Part shown: positions 34,299 to 42,687 of the stretch, piece after piece
How the letters are laid out: every line of letters begins with the position of its first letter
How positions within the stretch are numbered: position 1 is the stretch's first letter
Assembly: GCA_040752975.1 (NCBI GenBank)
Contig: JBFMHF010000014.1
Coordinates: 1 to 64,000 of the forward strand
DNA from: JADLDB01 sp040752975
GTDB lineage: Bacteria > Myxococcota > Myxococcia > Myxococcales > Myxococcaceae
DNA: 64,000 nucleotides
Direction of reading: 5' to 3'
Notes under the pieces: generated by a model
Told to the model about the DNA's origin: nothing
The model's input: the letters and a program-made list of their open reading frames with translations, nothing else
Database searches by the model: none
Translations under genes and position numbers: made by a program

Positions 34299-35156
34299 GT
34301 GAGGACTGACGCGCGCAGGCTGGGCCTTCTGGTGGTGGCGCTCGCCGCTGGCGCCGCCTTTGCCCAACCGCCCGAAGACGAGTGGGGCGCCTTCCCCGCT
34401 CCGCCCCAGCCGCCGCCCGCCCCGGTGGTGCCTCCCGTCCCGGAGCCGCCACCGCCTCCCGCGCCCCGCGTCGCCCGGCCCGCGGCCGCTCCGCCGCCAG
34501 CCGCGGTGCCGCCCTCAGCCTTCGCCCAGCCGCAGCAGCCGGTGGAGGAGCCCAACACCGTCAGCATGATGGGCGCGCCGACGCTCGGTCAGTGGGGACG
34601 CGGGCAACTCTTCCTGCTGGGCTTCCCGCTGCTGTCCCTGCGCGCGTCCTTCGGGCTGGCCTCGTGGTTCGACCTCGGCGTGGGCTTCAACACCTTCTAC
34701 GGCACGATGAATGAGCCGGTGGGCGTGATGCGCTTCGGGCTGTTTCGCAACGACTCCTGGGCCCTCGCGCTCACCCTCGAGGGCGGCTACGCGTGGTTCA
34801 CCCAGCCGGCGTCGCGGGAGAACCGGGGCGCGCGGTGGATCACCGGACGGAGGAACATCAACCTCTCGCCGGCCTTCGTGATCAGCTACCGGGGAGGGAA
34901 CCGGCGCGCCGCGCGGCTCTTCTTCGAGGCCCGCTACCTCATGGCGCTGGACACCGAGCCGGTGGCGCAGGACCCGCTGGGAGGGGTGCCTCCGGACGTC
35001 GTGGTGGGCCACAACGGCGGCCTGCGCGGCGGCGCGGAGCTGCCGCTCTCCAGCAAGACGTCCTTCGTGTTTCAGCTCGGCCTCGACTTCCACGGCCGAA
35101 GCGAAGACTCGGTGGCCATGCCGGTGTGCAGCGTGGGCCTCGTCACCGGCATCTGA
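34299..35156 (+). CDS. outer-membrane beta-barrel-type protein with Pro-rich N-terminus
   Basis: The product is 285 residues from a GTG. A signal peptide (LGLLVVALAAGAAFAQ) is followed by a Pro/Ala linker (residues 30-85). The remaining 200 residues have alternating strands: LRASFGLASWFDLGVGFNTF, WALALTLEGGYAWFT, LFFEARYLMALD, TSFVFQLGLDFHG. The protein ends in VGLVTGI. The periplasmic linker followed by a barrel suggests a peptidoglycan-spanning outer-membrane protein; no family is assigned. It is 33 bases after the propeller-cytochrome gene and may be co-transcribed. Confidence 0.65.
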   Translation: MRTDARRLGLLVVALAAGAAFAQPPEDEWGAFPAPPQPPPAPVVPPVPEPPPPPAPRVARPAAAPPPAAVPPSAFAQPQQPVEEPNTVSMMGAPTLGQWGRGQLFLLGFPLLSLRASFGLASWFDLGVGFNTFYGTMNEPVGVMRFGLFRNDSWALALTLEGGYAWFTQPASRENRGARWITGRRNINLSPAFVISYRGGNRRAARLFFEARYLMALDTEPVAQDPLGGVPPDVVVGHNGGLRGGAELPLSSKTSFVFQLGLDFHGRSEDSVAMPVCSVGLVTGI

Positions 35157-35184
35157 CGCGCGCCCACAACACCCCGCTGCGTGC

Positions 35185-35190
35185 TAGGAC
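35185..35190 (+). promoter_or_regulatory. -10-like hexamer 8 nt before gpsA
   Basis: TAGGAC ends 8 bases before the ATG at 35199. The preceding bases are GTGC, giving a TGC-TAG arrangement close to an extended -10. No ribosome site separates it from the start. Confidence 0.3.
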
Positions 35191-35198
35191 GCCCGGCC

Positions 35199-36203
35199 AT
35201 GAAGAAGGCGACCGTCTTCGGCGCGGGCAGCTTCGGGACTGCGGTGGCGCAGGTGCTGACGCCCAACTTCGACGAAGTCGTCCTCTGGAGCCGCGCCCCG
35301 GCCCAGGCCGAGGCCATCAACGCCACGCACGAGAACGCCGACTACCTGCCCGGCTTGAAGCTCTCCGAGAAGGTGAAGGCGTCGAGCGACCTCGAGGCCG
35401 CCGCCGCCAGGGCCGAGCTCTGCGTCATCGCCATTCCTTCGCAGGCCACCCGCGGCTTCTTGAAGGGGGCGGCGCGGGTGTTCCCCGCGCACGTGCCCAT
35501 CGTCACCGTCGCCAAGGGCATCGAGAACGAGACGCTCAACACCATGACGGAGGTGCTCGAGCAGTGCCTCCCCGAGGACTACGCGCCCAATGTGGCCGTG
35601 CTGTCCGGTCCTTCCTTCGCGAAGGAGATGATGCAGAAGCTCCCCACGGTGGTGACGATCGCCAGCCGGTGGGAAAAGACGGCGCGCGCGGTACAGGCCG
35701 CCTTCGCCTCCGAGTTCTTCCGCAGCTACACCTCCACCGACGTGGTGGGCGTGCAGGTGGGCGGGGCCCTGAAGAACGTCATCGCCATCGCCGCCGGCAT
35801 CTCCGACGGCATGGGCCTGGGCCACAACTCGCGCGCGGCGATCATCACCCGCGGGCTGGCGGAGATCAGCCGCATGGCGGTGCGCATGGGCGGCAACCCG
35901 CTGACGCTGTCGGGCCTCGCCGGCATGGGCGACCTGGTGCTCACGTGCACCGGCGAGCTCTCGCGAAACCGCACCGTCGGCCTCGCGCTGGGCAAGGGCC
36001 GCACGATGGACGACATCTTGAAAGAGATGACCCAGGTGGCCGAGGGCGTGAAGACGGCGAAGAGCGCGCGCGATCTCCAGACGAAGTTCGGCGTCGAGCT
36101 GCCGATCTGCGAGCAGGTGTACCTGATCTGCTACGAGAAGAAGTCCCCGAAGGCAGCGGTGGTGGACCTCATGGTCCGCGCCCCGAAGTCCGAGCTGGTG
36201 TGA
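35199..36203 (+). CDS. gpsA: NAD(P)-dependent glycerol-3-phosphate dehydrogenase
   Basis: The product is 334 residues, normal for GpsA. I chose the ATG at 35199 because the family begins just before the nucleotide fold (ATVFGAGSFGTAVAQVL, GxGxxG). Family motifs follow: VTVAKGIE, AVLSGPSFAKEM, QVGGALKNVIAIAAGI with the catalytic Lys, GHNSRAAIITRGLAE, and GLAGMGDLVLTCTGELSRNR. The enzyme reduces dihydroxyacetone phosphate to sn-glycerol 3-phosphate for phospholipid synthesis in the cytoplasm. It has no functional neighbours in this window. Confidence 0.96.
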   Translation: MKKATVFGAGSFGTAVAQVLTPNFDEVVLWSRAPAQAEAINATHENADYLPGLKLSEKVKASSDLEAAAARAELCVIAIPSQATRGFLKGAARVFPAHVPIVTVAKGIENETLNTMTEVLEQCLPEDYAPNVAVLSGPSFAKEMMQKLPTVVTIASRWEKTARAVQAAFASEFFRSYTSTDVVGVQVGGALKNVIAIAAGISDGMGLGHNSRAAIITRGLAEISRMAVRMGGNPLTLSGLAGMGDLVLTCTGELSRNRTVGLALGKGRTMDDILKEMTQVAEGVKTAKSARDLQTKFGVELPICEQVYLICYEKKSPKAAVVDLMVRAPKSELV

Positions 36204-36245
36204 GAGCCGGTCGCCCCCAGAAGAGCGCTACGCGGAGAAGACGAC

Positions 36246-37967
36246 ATGACGAAGCAGGCGGCAGCAGTGGTGGTGGCGCTCGTGGCGGTTTCGCTCGCCG
36301 GGTGCGTGTGCGGCGAGAAGACCAACACCAAGTTCCCGAAGATCGAGGTGCTCGACGACATGGGCAACTCCCGCTCGAGCGTCGACTTCGGCCAGGTGCA
36401 GGTGAACGTCACCGGCACGCAGGCGGTGCGGATCCGCAACGGCGGGGCGGCGGCGCTGACCATCACCGGCGTCACCTTCTCCAACCCGCTCTTCGCGCTG
36501 GGAACCATGCCGCCCCTCTCCATCGCCGTGGGAGAGGAGACGATGTTGCCGCTCACCTTCACCCCCACCACGCCGGACCTGCGCGAGACGGGCACGGCCG
36601 TCATCGCCAGCGATGATCCGGAGAACGCCGCCGTCACGCTGAACCTCGCGGGCACCGGGGTGACGGCGGTGGCGACGGTGGTGCCGGCGACGCTGTCCTT
36701 CGGAGAGGTGTACACCACCGAGTCGAAGCCCCTCACCGTCACCCTGACCAACTCGGGCTCCAACGACCTGGTGGTGTCCGACGCGCGCTTCTCGGCCGGC
36801 ACGCCCGGCTCGGTGACGGCCGATCTCTCGGCGTTGGTGAAGACGCTCAAGGCAGGCGAGGCCGCGAGCACGGTCGTCACCTTCTCGCCCACCACCCTGG
36901 ACGCGCTGAGCGGCGCGCTGGAGATCGTCCTCCCCGCCCAGCTCGGCACGAAGACGGTGCCCCTCTCGGGCCAGGGCATCCAGGCGCTGCCCCGCATGTG
37001 CGTGAAGTGGGACGACACGGGCCTCGAGAGCTGCACCGATCAAGCGATCACCTTCCTGCCGGTCCCCGCGGGTTCGCTGTGCGACGGCCGGCTCTACCCG
37101 CCCGACGGCGGCCCCAGCCCGTGCAGAGGCCTCGACGGCGGCGCGGCCCCCTGGGAGCGCACCGGCCGGCTGTACTTCCGCAACGAAGGCAACACCCCCG
37201 TCACCTACAGCTTGCAGTTCCAGAGCCAGGTGGGCGGGACGTGCGATGGCGGTTGGACGGTAGACTGGGTGTTCGCCAACGCGCCCATGTTGGCGGACGG
37301 CGGCACGCAGCTCTCGTGGATGGTGGGCAACGCGAAGGTGCCGGCCTCCACGATGGATCCCCGGCCCTGGGAGACGGCGCCGGTGAACTTCACGTACCGG
37401 GCGCGGAGCGCCTGCCGGGAAGACGCCGCGGATCAGGCCCGCGTGCTGTGGACCCGCCAGGGCGAGCCGCCGGGCACCATGCGTCCTCCCCAGACGGTGA
37501 TCGTCAACTTCACCGGCCAGTCGCTCCTGCCGCGCGGCGTGCCTCAGGACATCACCATGAGCGGCACCGTGCCCCTGAGCGCGGAGTTCTACGGCGTGGG
37601 CAACGCGGGCGACGCGCCGCTCCAGGTGCGGCAGGTGGCGCTGTGGCAGTCCGAGTTCCTCGTCGATGGCGGGCGCGGCACCGTGCCCTTCGAGCTGTGC
37701 GAGCCCACCTCCACCGGCGACTGTCGCTTCTTCAACTGGAGCGCGGACGGCGGCGATCCCAACCTGCGGCTCCCGTTGACGCTGGCCGGGACGCCGAACA
37801 CCTCGGTCCCGACGCGGCTGGCGCTCGGCCGCATCGAGTTCGGCCCCGCGCCCGACGGGGGCGTCTCGCCACAGCTCAACCGGCCGTACTCGGTGTTCGC
37901 GGTGATCGACACCGACGATCCCTACCTGCCCCAGGTGATCGCGCGCATCTCCGGCGTGGCCCGCTGA
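36246..37967 (+). CDS. lipoprotein with ASH/choice-of-anchor-D type repeats
   Basis: The product is 573 residues. The lipobox is SLAGC (Cys20). Two immunoglobulin-like repeats of about 100 residues each (about 45-145 and 150-250) show the pattern VDFGQVQVNVTGTQAVRIRN ... PLTFTPTTPDLRETGTAVI, then LSFGEVYTTESKPLTVTLTN. These are typical of choice-of-anchor-D/ASH domains in surface proteins. The remaining 320 residues are Asp/Gly-rich with DGG motifs common in myxobacterial surface lipoproteins. It is probably displayed on the outer membrane, with unknown partner. It follows gpsA by 42 bases. Confidence 0.75.
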   Translation: MTKQAAAVVVALVAVSLAGCVCGEKTNTKFPKIEVLDDMGNSRSSVDFGQVQVNVTGTQAVRIRNGGAAALTITGVTFSNPLFALGTMPPLSIAVGEETMLPLTFTPTTPDLRETGTAVIASDDPENAAVTLNLAGTGVTAVATVVPATLSFGEVYTTESKPLTVTLTNSGSNDLVVSDARFSAGTPGSVTADLSALVKTLKAGEAASTVVTFSPTTLDALSGALEIVLPAQLGTKTVPLSGQGIQALPRMCVKWDDTGLESCTDQAITFLPVPAGSLCDGRLYPPDGGPSPCRGLDGGAAPWERTGRLYFRNEGNTPVTYSLQFQSQVGGTCDGGWTVDWVFANAPMLADGGTQLSWMVGNAKVPASTMDPRPWETAPVNFTYRARSACREDAADQARVLWTRQGEPPGTMRPPQTVIVNFTGQSLLPRGVPQDITMSGTVPLSAEFYGVGNAGDAPLQVRQVALWQSEFLVDGGRGTVPFELCEPTSTGDCRFFNWSADGGDPNLRLPLTLAGTPNTSVPTRLALGRIEFGPAPDGGVSPQLNRPYSVFAVIDTDDPYLPQVIARISGVAR

Positions 37968-37970
37968 CCC

Positions 37971-38396
37971 TCAGAGGCTGTTCGACAGGCCCTTCATCTT
38001 CCACGTGGTGACGCGCTGGGTGTCGGTGCGCGCCTCGAGGATGTTGTCGGCCTGCATCTCCTCGAGGAGCTTGAGCAGCTTGAAGCGGGGGACGCCCACG
38101 TTCTTCGACAGCGCGTCGGCCGTCATGCCCCAGATCTCCCGGCGCAGCTCGCGGATGATCTCACGCTTGAGCTCGGCCTTCTGCAGGCCGCTCATGTCCT
38201 CGCTGCGCCAGGCGCTGATCACCCCGAAGGCGATCAGCGCCACCACCACCACCGCGAGCAGCGGGTAGATGATGTGCGAGTTGTCCTCGATGAACTCGAT
38301 GTACTTCACCTTGGTCGCGCCGACGGGCTTGGCGTAGGGCGGCGGCTCGCCGGGCATGTCCAGGAGCAGCGCGGCGGAGAGGAACAGGGCGATCAC
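37971..38396 (-). CDS. membrane-anchored winged-helix-like protein
   Basis: The product is 141 residues from a GTG at 38396; the frame is open further upstream without likely protein content. A signal-like hydrophobic N-terminus (IALFLSAALLLDM) is followed by a short loop and a strong membrane helix at about 43-65 (IIYPLLAVVVVALIAFGVIS). The C-terminal 70 residues are charged and resemble a winged helix: IWGMTADALSKNVGVPRFKL, LKLLEEMQADNILEARTD, QRVTTWKMKG. That domain would be cytoplasmic. It is divergent from the amidohydrolase gene (49 bases apart). Function unknown. Confidence 0.65.
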   Translation of the reverse strand: MIALFLSAALLLDMPGEPPPYAKPVGATKVKYIEFIEDNSHIIYPLLAVVVVALIAFGVISAWRSEDMSGLQKAELKREIIRELRREIWGMTADALSKNVGVPRFKLLKLLEEMQADNILEARTDTQRVTTWKMKGLSNSL

Positions 38397-38445
38397 GATT
38401 GAAAAGTGTACCGCGATCAGCCAACAGGGGAAGCTCCCAAGCCCG

Positions 38446-39777
38446 ATGGATCTGGTGATCTCCAATGCCACGGTGGTGACGATGAACGCCGCGCGCGAAG
38501 TGCTGCGCGACGCGGAGATCGTCATCCAGGGCAAGCGGATCGCGAAGGTCGGGCCCGCGTCGCGAGGGCTGAAGCAGGGTGTGCGGCGGACCATCGACGC
38601 GAAGGGGCGGGTGGTGATCCCCGGCCTCATCCACAGCCACCTGCACGCCTGCCAGACGCTGTGCCGCAACCACGCCGACGGGCTCGAGCTGCTCGATTGG
38701 CTCCGCGAGCGGATCTGGCCCTTCGAGGCCAGGCACGACGCCGAGTCCATGCGCGCCTCGGCCGATCTCACCTTCCTCGAGTGCATCAAGTCCGGGGCCA
38801 CGGCCGCGCTCGACATGGGCAGCGTGCGTCACTACGACGCCGTCTTCGAGTCGGCGCGCGACGCGGGCATCCGCCTGGTGGGCGGCAAGTGCATGATGGA
38901 CGCCGGGCAGGGGGTGCCCGCGGGGCTGCGCGAGAGCACCGAGGCGTCGCTGTCCGACAGCCTCGCGCTGATCCAGAAGTGGCACGGCGCGGAGAATGGC
39001 CGGCTGCGCTATGCGCTGGCGCCCCGCTTCGTGCTGTCGTGCACCGAGGCGCTCCTCAGGAAAGTGGCGCAGCTGGCCGGCGATCACGAGGTGCGCATTC
39101 ACACCCACGCCAGCGAGAACCCCACCGAGTGCGACGTGGTGCGGGACAAGACGGGCCTGGACAACGTCTCGTACTTCGCGCACCTCGGGCTGCTCGGGCC
39201 GCACACCACGCTGGCGCACTGCGTGTGGCTCACCGCCGAGGAACAGAAGCACCTGCGCGAGACGCACACCCGCGTCGCCCACTGCCCCAGCGCCAACCTC
39301 AAGCTGGCCTCGGGCTACGCCAAGGTGCCAGAGCTGCTCGCCCAGGGCGTGGTGGTGGGCCTGGGGGCCGACGGCGCGCCCTGCAACAACAACCTCGATC
39401 TCTTCGTGGAGATGCGGCTCGCCGCCCTGCTGCACAAGCCGCGCACCGGCCCGACGTCGATGAGCGCCCTCGAGGTGCTGGAGCTGGCGACCCTCAACGG
39501 CGCGAAGGCCCTGGGCCTGGACGGGGAGGTGGGCAGCATCGAAGAGGGGCGGCTGGCCGACCTGGTCACCGTCGATCTCGCCCAGCCCCACGCGATCCCC
39601 AACAGCGCCGACGTCGTGTCCACCCTGGTGTACTCCGGCCAGAGCCGCGACGTCCGCGACGTGATCGTCGACGGCCGCGTCCTGATGCGCGAGCGCCAGG
39701 TCCTCACCCTCGACGAGCGCCGGGTGCTGGCCGACGCCTCCCGCCACGCCGCGCGCCTGGTGGCAGCGCTGGACTGA
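38446..39777 (+). CDS. amidohydrolase of the TrzN/AtzA/MTA-SAH deaminase family
   Basis: The product is 443 residues from an ATG at 38446. Metal-binding motif HSHLH at 63-67 (PGLIHSHLHACQT), then RIHTHASENPTE with the third His and Glu, TTLAHCVWL with the fourth His, and the catalytic-Asp block GADGAPCNNNLDLF. Family members deaminate or dechlorinate N-heterocycles, including S-adenosylhomocysteine, methylthioadenosine, 5'-deoxyadenosine and triazines. A purine-nucleoside deaminase is more probable than a triazine hydrolase in this setting, but the sequence does not decide. Length and order of motifs are complete. Confidence 0.88.
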   Translation: MDLVISNATVVTMNAAREVLRDAEIVIQGKRIAKVGPASRGLKQGVRRTIDAKGRVVIPGLIHSHLHACQTLCRNHADGLELLDWLRERIWPFEARHDAESMRASADLTFLECIKSGATAALDMGSVRHYDAVFESARDAGIRLVGGKCMMDAGQGVPAGLRESTEASLSDSLALIQKWHGAENGRLRYALAPRFVLSCTEALLRKVAQLAGDHEVRIHTHASENPTECDVVRDKTGLDNVSYFAHLGLLGPHTTLAHCVWLTAEEQKHLRETHTRVAHCPSANLKLASGYAKVPELLAQGVVVGLGADGAPCNNNLDLFVEMRLAALLHKPRTGPTSMSALEVLELATLNGAKALGLDGEVGSIEEGRLADLVTVDLAQPHAIPNSADVVSTLVYSGQSRDVRDVIVDGRVLMRERQVLTLDERRVLADASRHAARLVAALD

Positions 39778-39921
39778 CACCCCTGACAGCTTCCTGTCGG
39801 CCCGCCGGATCCACTGGGATCCACTGGCCAAAAACCCGAGTGACGTCGGGGGCTTGCCAAATGGCGTTGCCTTTGCTTCATACCGCCTACATCAGAGGTT
39901 TTTTCGCGGGAGCGAGCGCGG

Positions 39922-41940
39922 GTGTCGCCAGGCCGAGCGTGGACAGGTGGGGTGGCGAGTGCCCTCTTGCTGGGGGTGTTGGGCTCTGCCTGCCAGTGTG
40001 GGCCGGGGCCTGAAGGTTCGGACGGCGGCGAAGAGGTCGACGGCGGGCGCACCCGACGGGACGGCGGGACGATCATCGTCCGCTACCCAGACGGATCCGT
40101 GGAGTACCCGGAGGTGTACGCGGGGGAGGATTGCCCTCCCGAGTCCTTCGGCCTGGCAGGGGACGAGGACGGCGGAACCGTCAACCCCGGCGTCACCTCT
40201 GGGGATGGGGGCGTGCGCTTTGGCCTGTGCGTGGCGCTGCGGACGCTGACGGGCGAGGCGCTGCTCAACGGCGCGCCGGTGAGCTCGATCAACCTGCAGT
40301 TCCTCGGAGGCGGCTTCCGCTCGGAGATCAACCGGTCGCCCGACTCGCTGGGCCGGTACGACGTGCGGGTGATGCGCTCGCGCTACGACATCCTCAAGTA
40401 CTGGCCGCGGGGCGTCTTCCCCACGCACGAAGGGCACAAGGACTTCGGCTTCCTCGACATGACGAAGGACCAGGTGCGCAGCCTGAGGGCCAACTCCCAC
40501 CAGCTGCGCGGCAGCGCGATGTTCGGTGGGCTGCCCTTCATCCCCAGCGCCTTCCCGCAGGACGTGTGGTTCCAGGCGTACGGCCTCCCGCAGGGCCAGA
40601 AGGTGGCCGTCACCAGCCAGGCGGGGGCGTACGAGCTGTCCTTGCTCGAAGGCACCTTCACCCTCTTCCTCAACACCCCGGCGGTGTCGTTGTACGGCAC
40701 CGAGCTCAGGAGCTACCAGGTCGTCAACCGCAACCTCGACTTCACGTACGACCAGGAGCTGGACATCAACATCCCCACCTCGCTGCTGGAGGGCGAGGTC
40801 ACGTTGGACGGGCTGCCCATTCCCGATCGCCGCGTGGGCACCGACTACCAGTTGGCCTTCGTGCGGCCCGGAGACACCGAGGCCGGCGTCGTCACCCACC
40901 ACGAAGGTGGGCTCCCGGGCTTCTCCGCGCTGGTGCCGAAGGGGGAGTACGGGGTGCAGCTGCGCTTCACCGCGTCGCCCGATCGCCACCTGCCGTCCGA
41001 GGTCTGGAACAAGCCCGTCACCCAGTACATCAACCTGAACCAGGACGGGCGCGTCTCGGCCAACCTCACCACCCACCAGATCGAAGGCGGCCTGTTGATC
41101 GACGGGCAGCCGGTGCAGCCCAACCCCAACTACAACTGGCGGCTGCTCATGTTCGGCGCCGCCAACGCGGCCGAGGTGTCCAGCTACCTCCTGTACGAGG
41201 TGCCGATGGACTCGAGCTCCTTCTACCTGCGCACCTTCCCGGGCGACTACTTCACCATCCTGTGGATCGACAGCGGGCTGGCGCCGGATCTCGCCGAAGG
41301 CTTCTACGTCGTCGATCGCTTCCTCCAGGTGCACTCCAACCGCAGCCTGTCCCTCTCCCTCGACACGGCGATGTTCTCCGGGCGTCTGACCATCGATGGC
41401 ACGGTGCCTCCGCCGGGGCGGCGCGCGGGGTGGCTGTCCTTCCGCAACCGGGCCATGGCGGGCCAGTACAGCTGGTTCCGCCACTCGGTGACGGTGGGCG
41501 AAGACGGCTTCTTCCGCGTGCGGCTGCCCAAGGGGGAGTACGAGGTCTTCTTCAACATCGACAACGACACCTTCCCCGAGTACGCGACGGGCAGGGAGTT
41601 GATGGTGTCGCGGCTGCTCATCGACGAGCCCGTGGTCCAGGATCTCAAGTACGAGACGGTGAAGGTGTCGGGCCCGCTGCGCGTCGGCGGCCAGCCGGTG
41701 GAAGACACCATCGGCGGCTTCGAGGTGGGCCTCAAGATGACGCGGGAGAGCGATCTTCGCGAGTGGGAGTGGGGCTTCGAGGGCGGGAAGACGGACTACG
41801 TGATGCGGATCCCCGAAGGCGAATACGCGCTGGACTTCGTGATCAACGAGAACGCCATCGACGGGGTGGCCTTCGGCAACGCGCCCATGGGCCGGCGGAT
41901 CAACGTCATCAAGCCCCCCAACACCCTCGACACGCAGTAG
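39922..41940 (+). CDS. large surface lipoprotein with repeated beta domains
   Basis: The product is 672 residues from a GTG at 39922. A signal peptide ends with lipobox GSAC (Cys24), followed by a DGG-rich spacer typical of myxobacterial surface lipoproteins. The rest is a series of carboxypeptidase-regulatory-like beta sandwiches, marked by recurring 'LPKGEYEV' type ends: LPEGEYALDF-like, VPKGEYGVQLRF, RLPKGEYEVFFNID, RIPEGEYALDFVI, and by openings such as LEGEVTLDGLPI, GGLLIDGQPVQ, SGRLTIDGTVP and GPLRVGGQPV. About five or six repeats are present. It is likely outer-membrane anchored; role unknown. The ABC genes start 12 bases after. Confidence 0.72.
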   Translation: MSPGRAWTGGVASALLLGVLGSACQCGPGPEGSDGGEEVDGGRTRRDGGTIIVRYPDGSVEYPEVYAGEDCPPESFGLAGDEDGGTVNPGVTSGDGGVRFGLCVALRTLTGEALLNGAPVSSINLQFLGGGFRSEINRSPDSLGRYDVRVMRSRYDILKYWPRGVFPTHEGHKDFGFLDMTKDQVRSLRANSHQLRGSAMFGGLPFIPSAFPQDVWFQAYGLPQGQKVAVTSQAGAYELSLLEGTFTLFLNTPAVSLYGTELRSYQVVNRNLDFTYDQELDINIPTSLLEGEVTLDGLPIPDRRVGTDYQLAFVRPGDTEAGVVTHHEGGLPGFSALVPKGEYGVQLRFTASPDRHLPSEVWNKPVTQYINLNQDGRVSANLTTHQIEGGLLIDGQPVQPNPNYNWRLLMFGAANAAEVSSYLLYEVPMDSSSFYLRTFPGDYFTILWIDSGLAPDLAEGFYVVDRFLQVHSNRSLSLSLDTAMFSGRLTIDGTVPPPGRRAGWLSFRNRAMAGQYSWFRHSVTVGEDGFFRVRLPKGEYEVFFNIDNDTFPEYATGRELMVSRLLIDEPVVQDLKYETVKVSGPLRVGGQPVEDTIGGFEVGLKMTRESDLREWEWGFEGGKTDYVMRIPEGEYALDFVINENAIDGVAFGNAPMGRRINVIKPPNTLDTQ

Positions 41941-41952
41941 ACCTACCGCCTC

Positions 41953-42687
41953 GTGACGGCCGTCATCGAGGTGCAGGAGATCGTCCGCGACTTCGGTGCC
42001 GTGCGCGCGGTGGACGGCGTGTCCTTCGACGTGCAGGGCGGCGAGGTGGTGGGGTTGTTGGGCCCCAACGGCGCGGGGAAGACGACCACCCTGCGGGTGC
42101 TGGCGGGCCTGCTCACCCCGACTTCGGGGAAGGCGGCGCTGGGCGGCGTCGACGTGCACGCCCACCCGCAGGAGGCGCGCCGGCACCTGGGCTTCCTCAC
42201 TGCGTCCACGGGCCTCTACGAGCGCCTCACCGGGCGCGAGGTGTTGACCACCTTCGGGCGACTGCAGGGCCTGGACGAGGCGAGCCTCGCGAGGAGAGTC
42301 GACGAGGTGACGCAGGAGCTGGAGCTCGCCCCCTTCCTCGATCAACGCTGCGGGGCCCTGTCCAGCGGGCAGCGGCAGCGCATCTCCATCGGGCGCGCGG
42401 TGGTGCACGATCCTCCCGCGTACGTGCTGGACGAGCCCACCGCCACGCTCGATCCGCTCGCCTCCCGAGACATCATCGAGCTGGTGCAGCGCGCCCGGGC
42501 TCGCGGCAAGGCGGTGCTCTTCTCCACCCACCGCATGGAGGAAGCCGAGCACCTCTGCACCCGGCTCCTCTTCGTGCGTGGCGGGAAGATTGTCGCCCGC
42601 GGCACGTCCGACGAGCTTCGGCGTGCGAGCGGGCAGGGGACCCTCACCGGCGCCTTCCTCCACTTCGCGCAGGGACCGGCCGCATGA
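41953..42687 (+). CDS. ABC transporter ATPase, NatA type
   Basis: The product is 244 residues from a GTG at 41953. Walker A GPNGAGKT (37-44), signature LSSGQRQR (136-143) and Walker B YVLDEPTATLD (157-167) are intact, with the switch His in LFSTHRM. The Q-loop region reads FLTASTGLYERLTG, a form seen in sodium-exporting NatA. It drives the permease encoded by the overlapping next gene (ATGA). The transported substrate is not determined. Confidence 0.9.
   Translation: MTAVIEVQEIVRDFGAVRAVDGVSFDVQGGEVVGLLGPNGAGKTTTLRVLAGLLTPTSGKAALGGVDVHAHPQEARRHLGFLTASTGLYERLTGREVLTTFGRLQGLDEASLARRVDEVTQELELAPFLDQRCGALSSGQRQRISIGRAVVHDPPAYVLDEPTATLDPLASRDIIELVQRARARGKAVLFSTHRMEEAEHLCTRLLFVRGGKIVARGTSDELRRASGQGTLTGAFLHFAQGPAA

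Noticed and set aside
39892..42663. 923-codon minus-strand open frame opposite the large lipoprotein and ABC ATPase
   Set aside because: High GC keeps this frame free of stops; its translation is His/Arg/Gly-rich without motifs, while the plus strand encodes a lipobox protein and an intact ABC ATPase.
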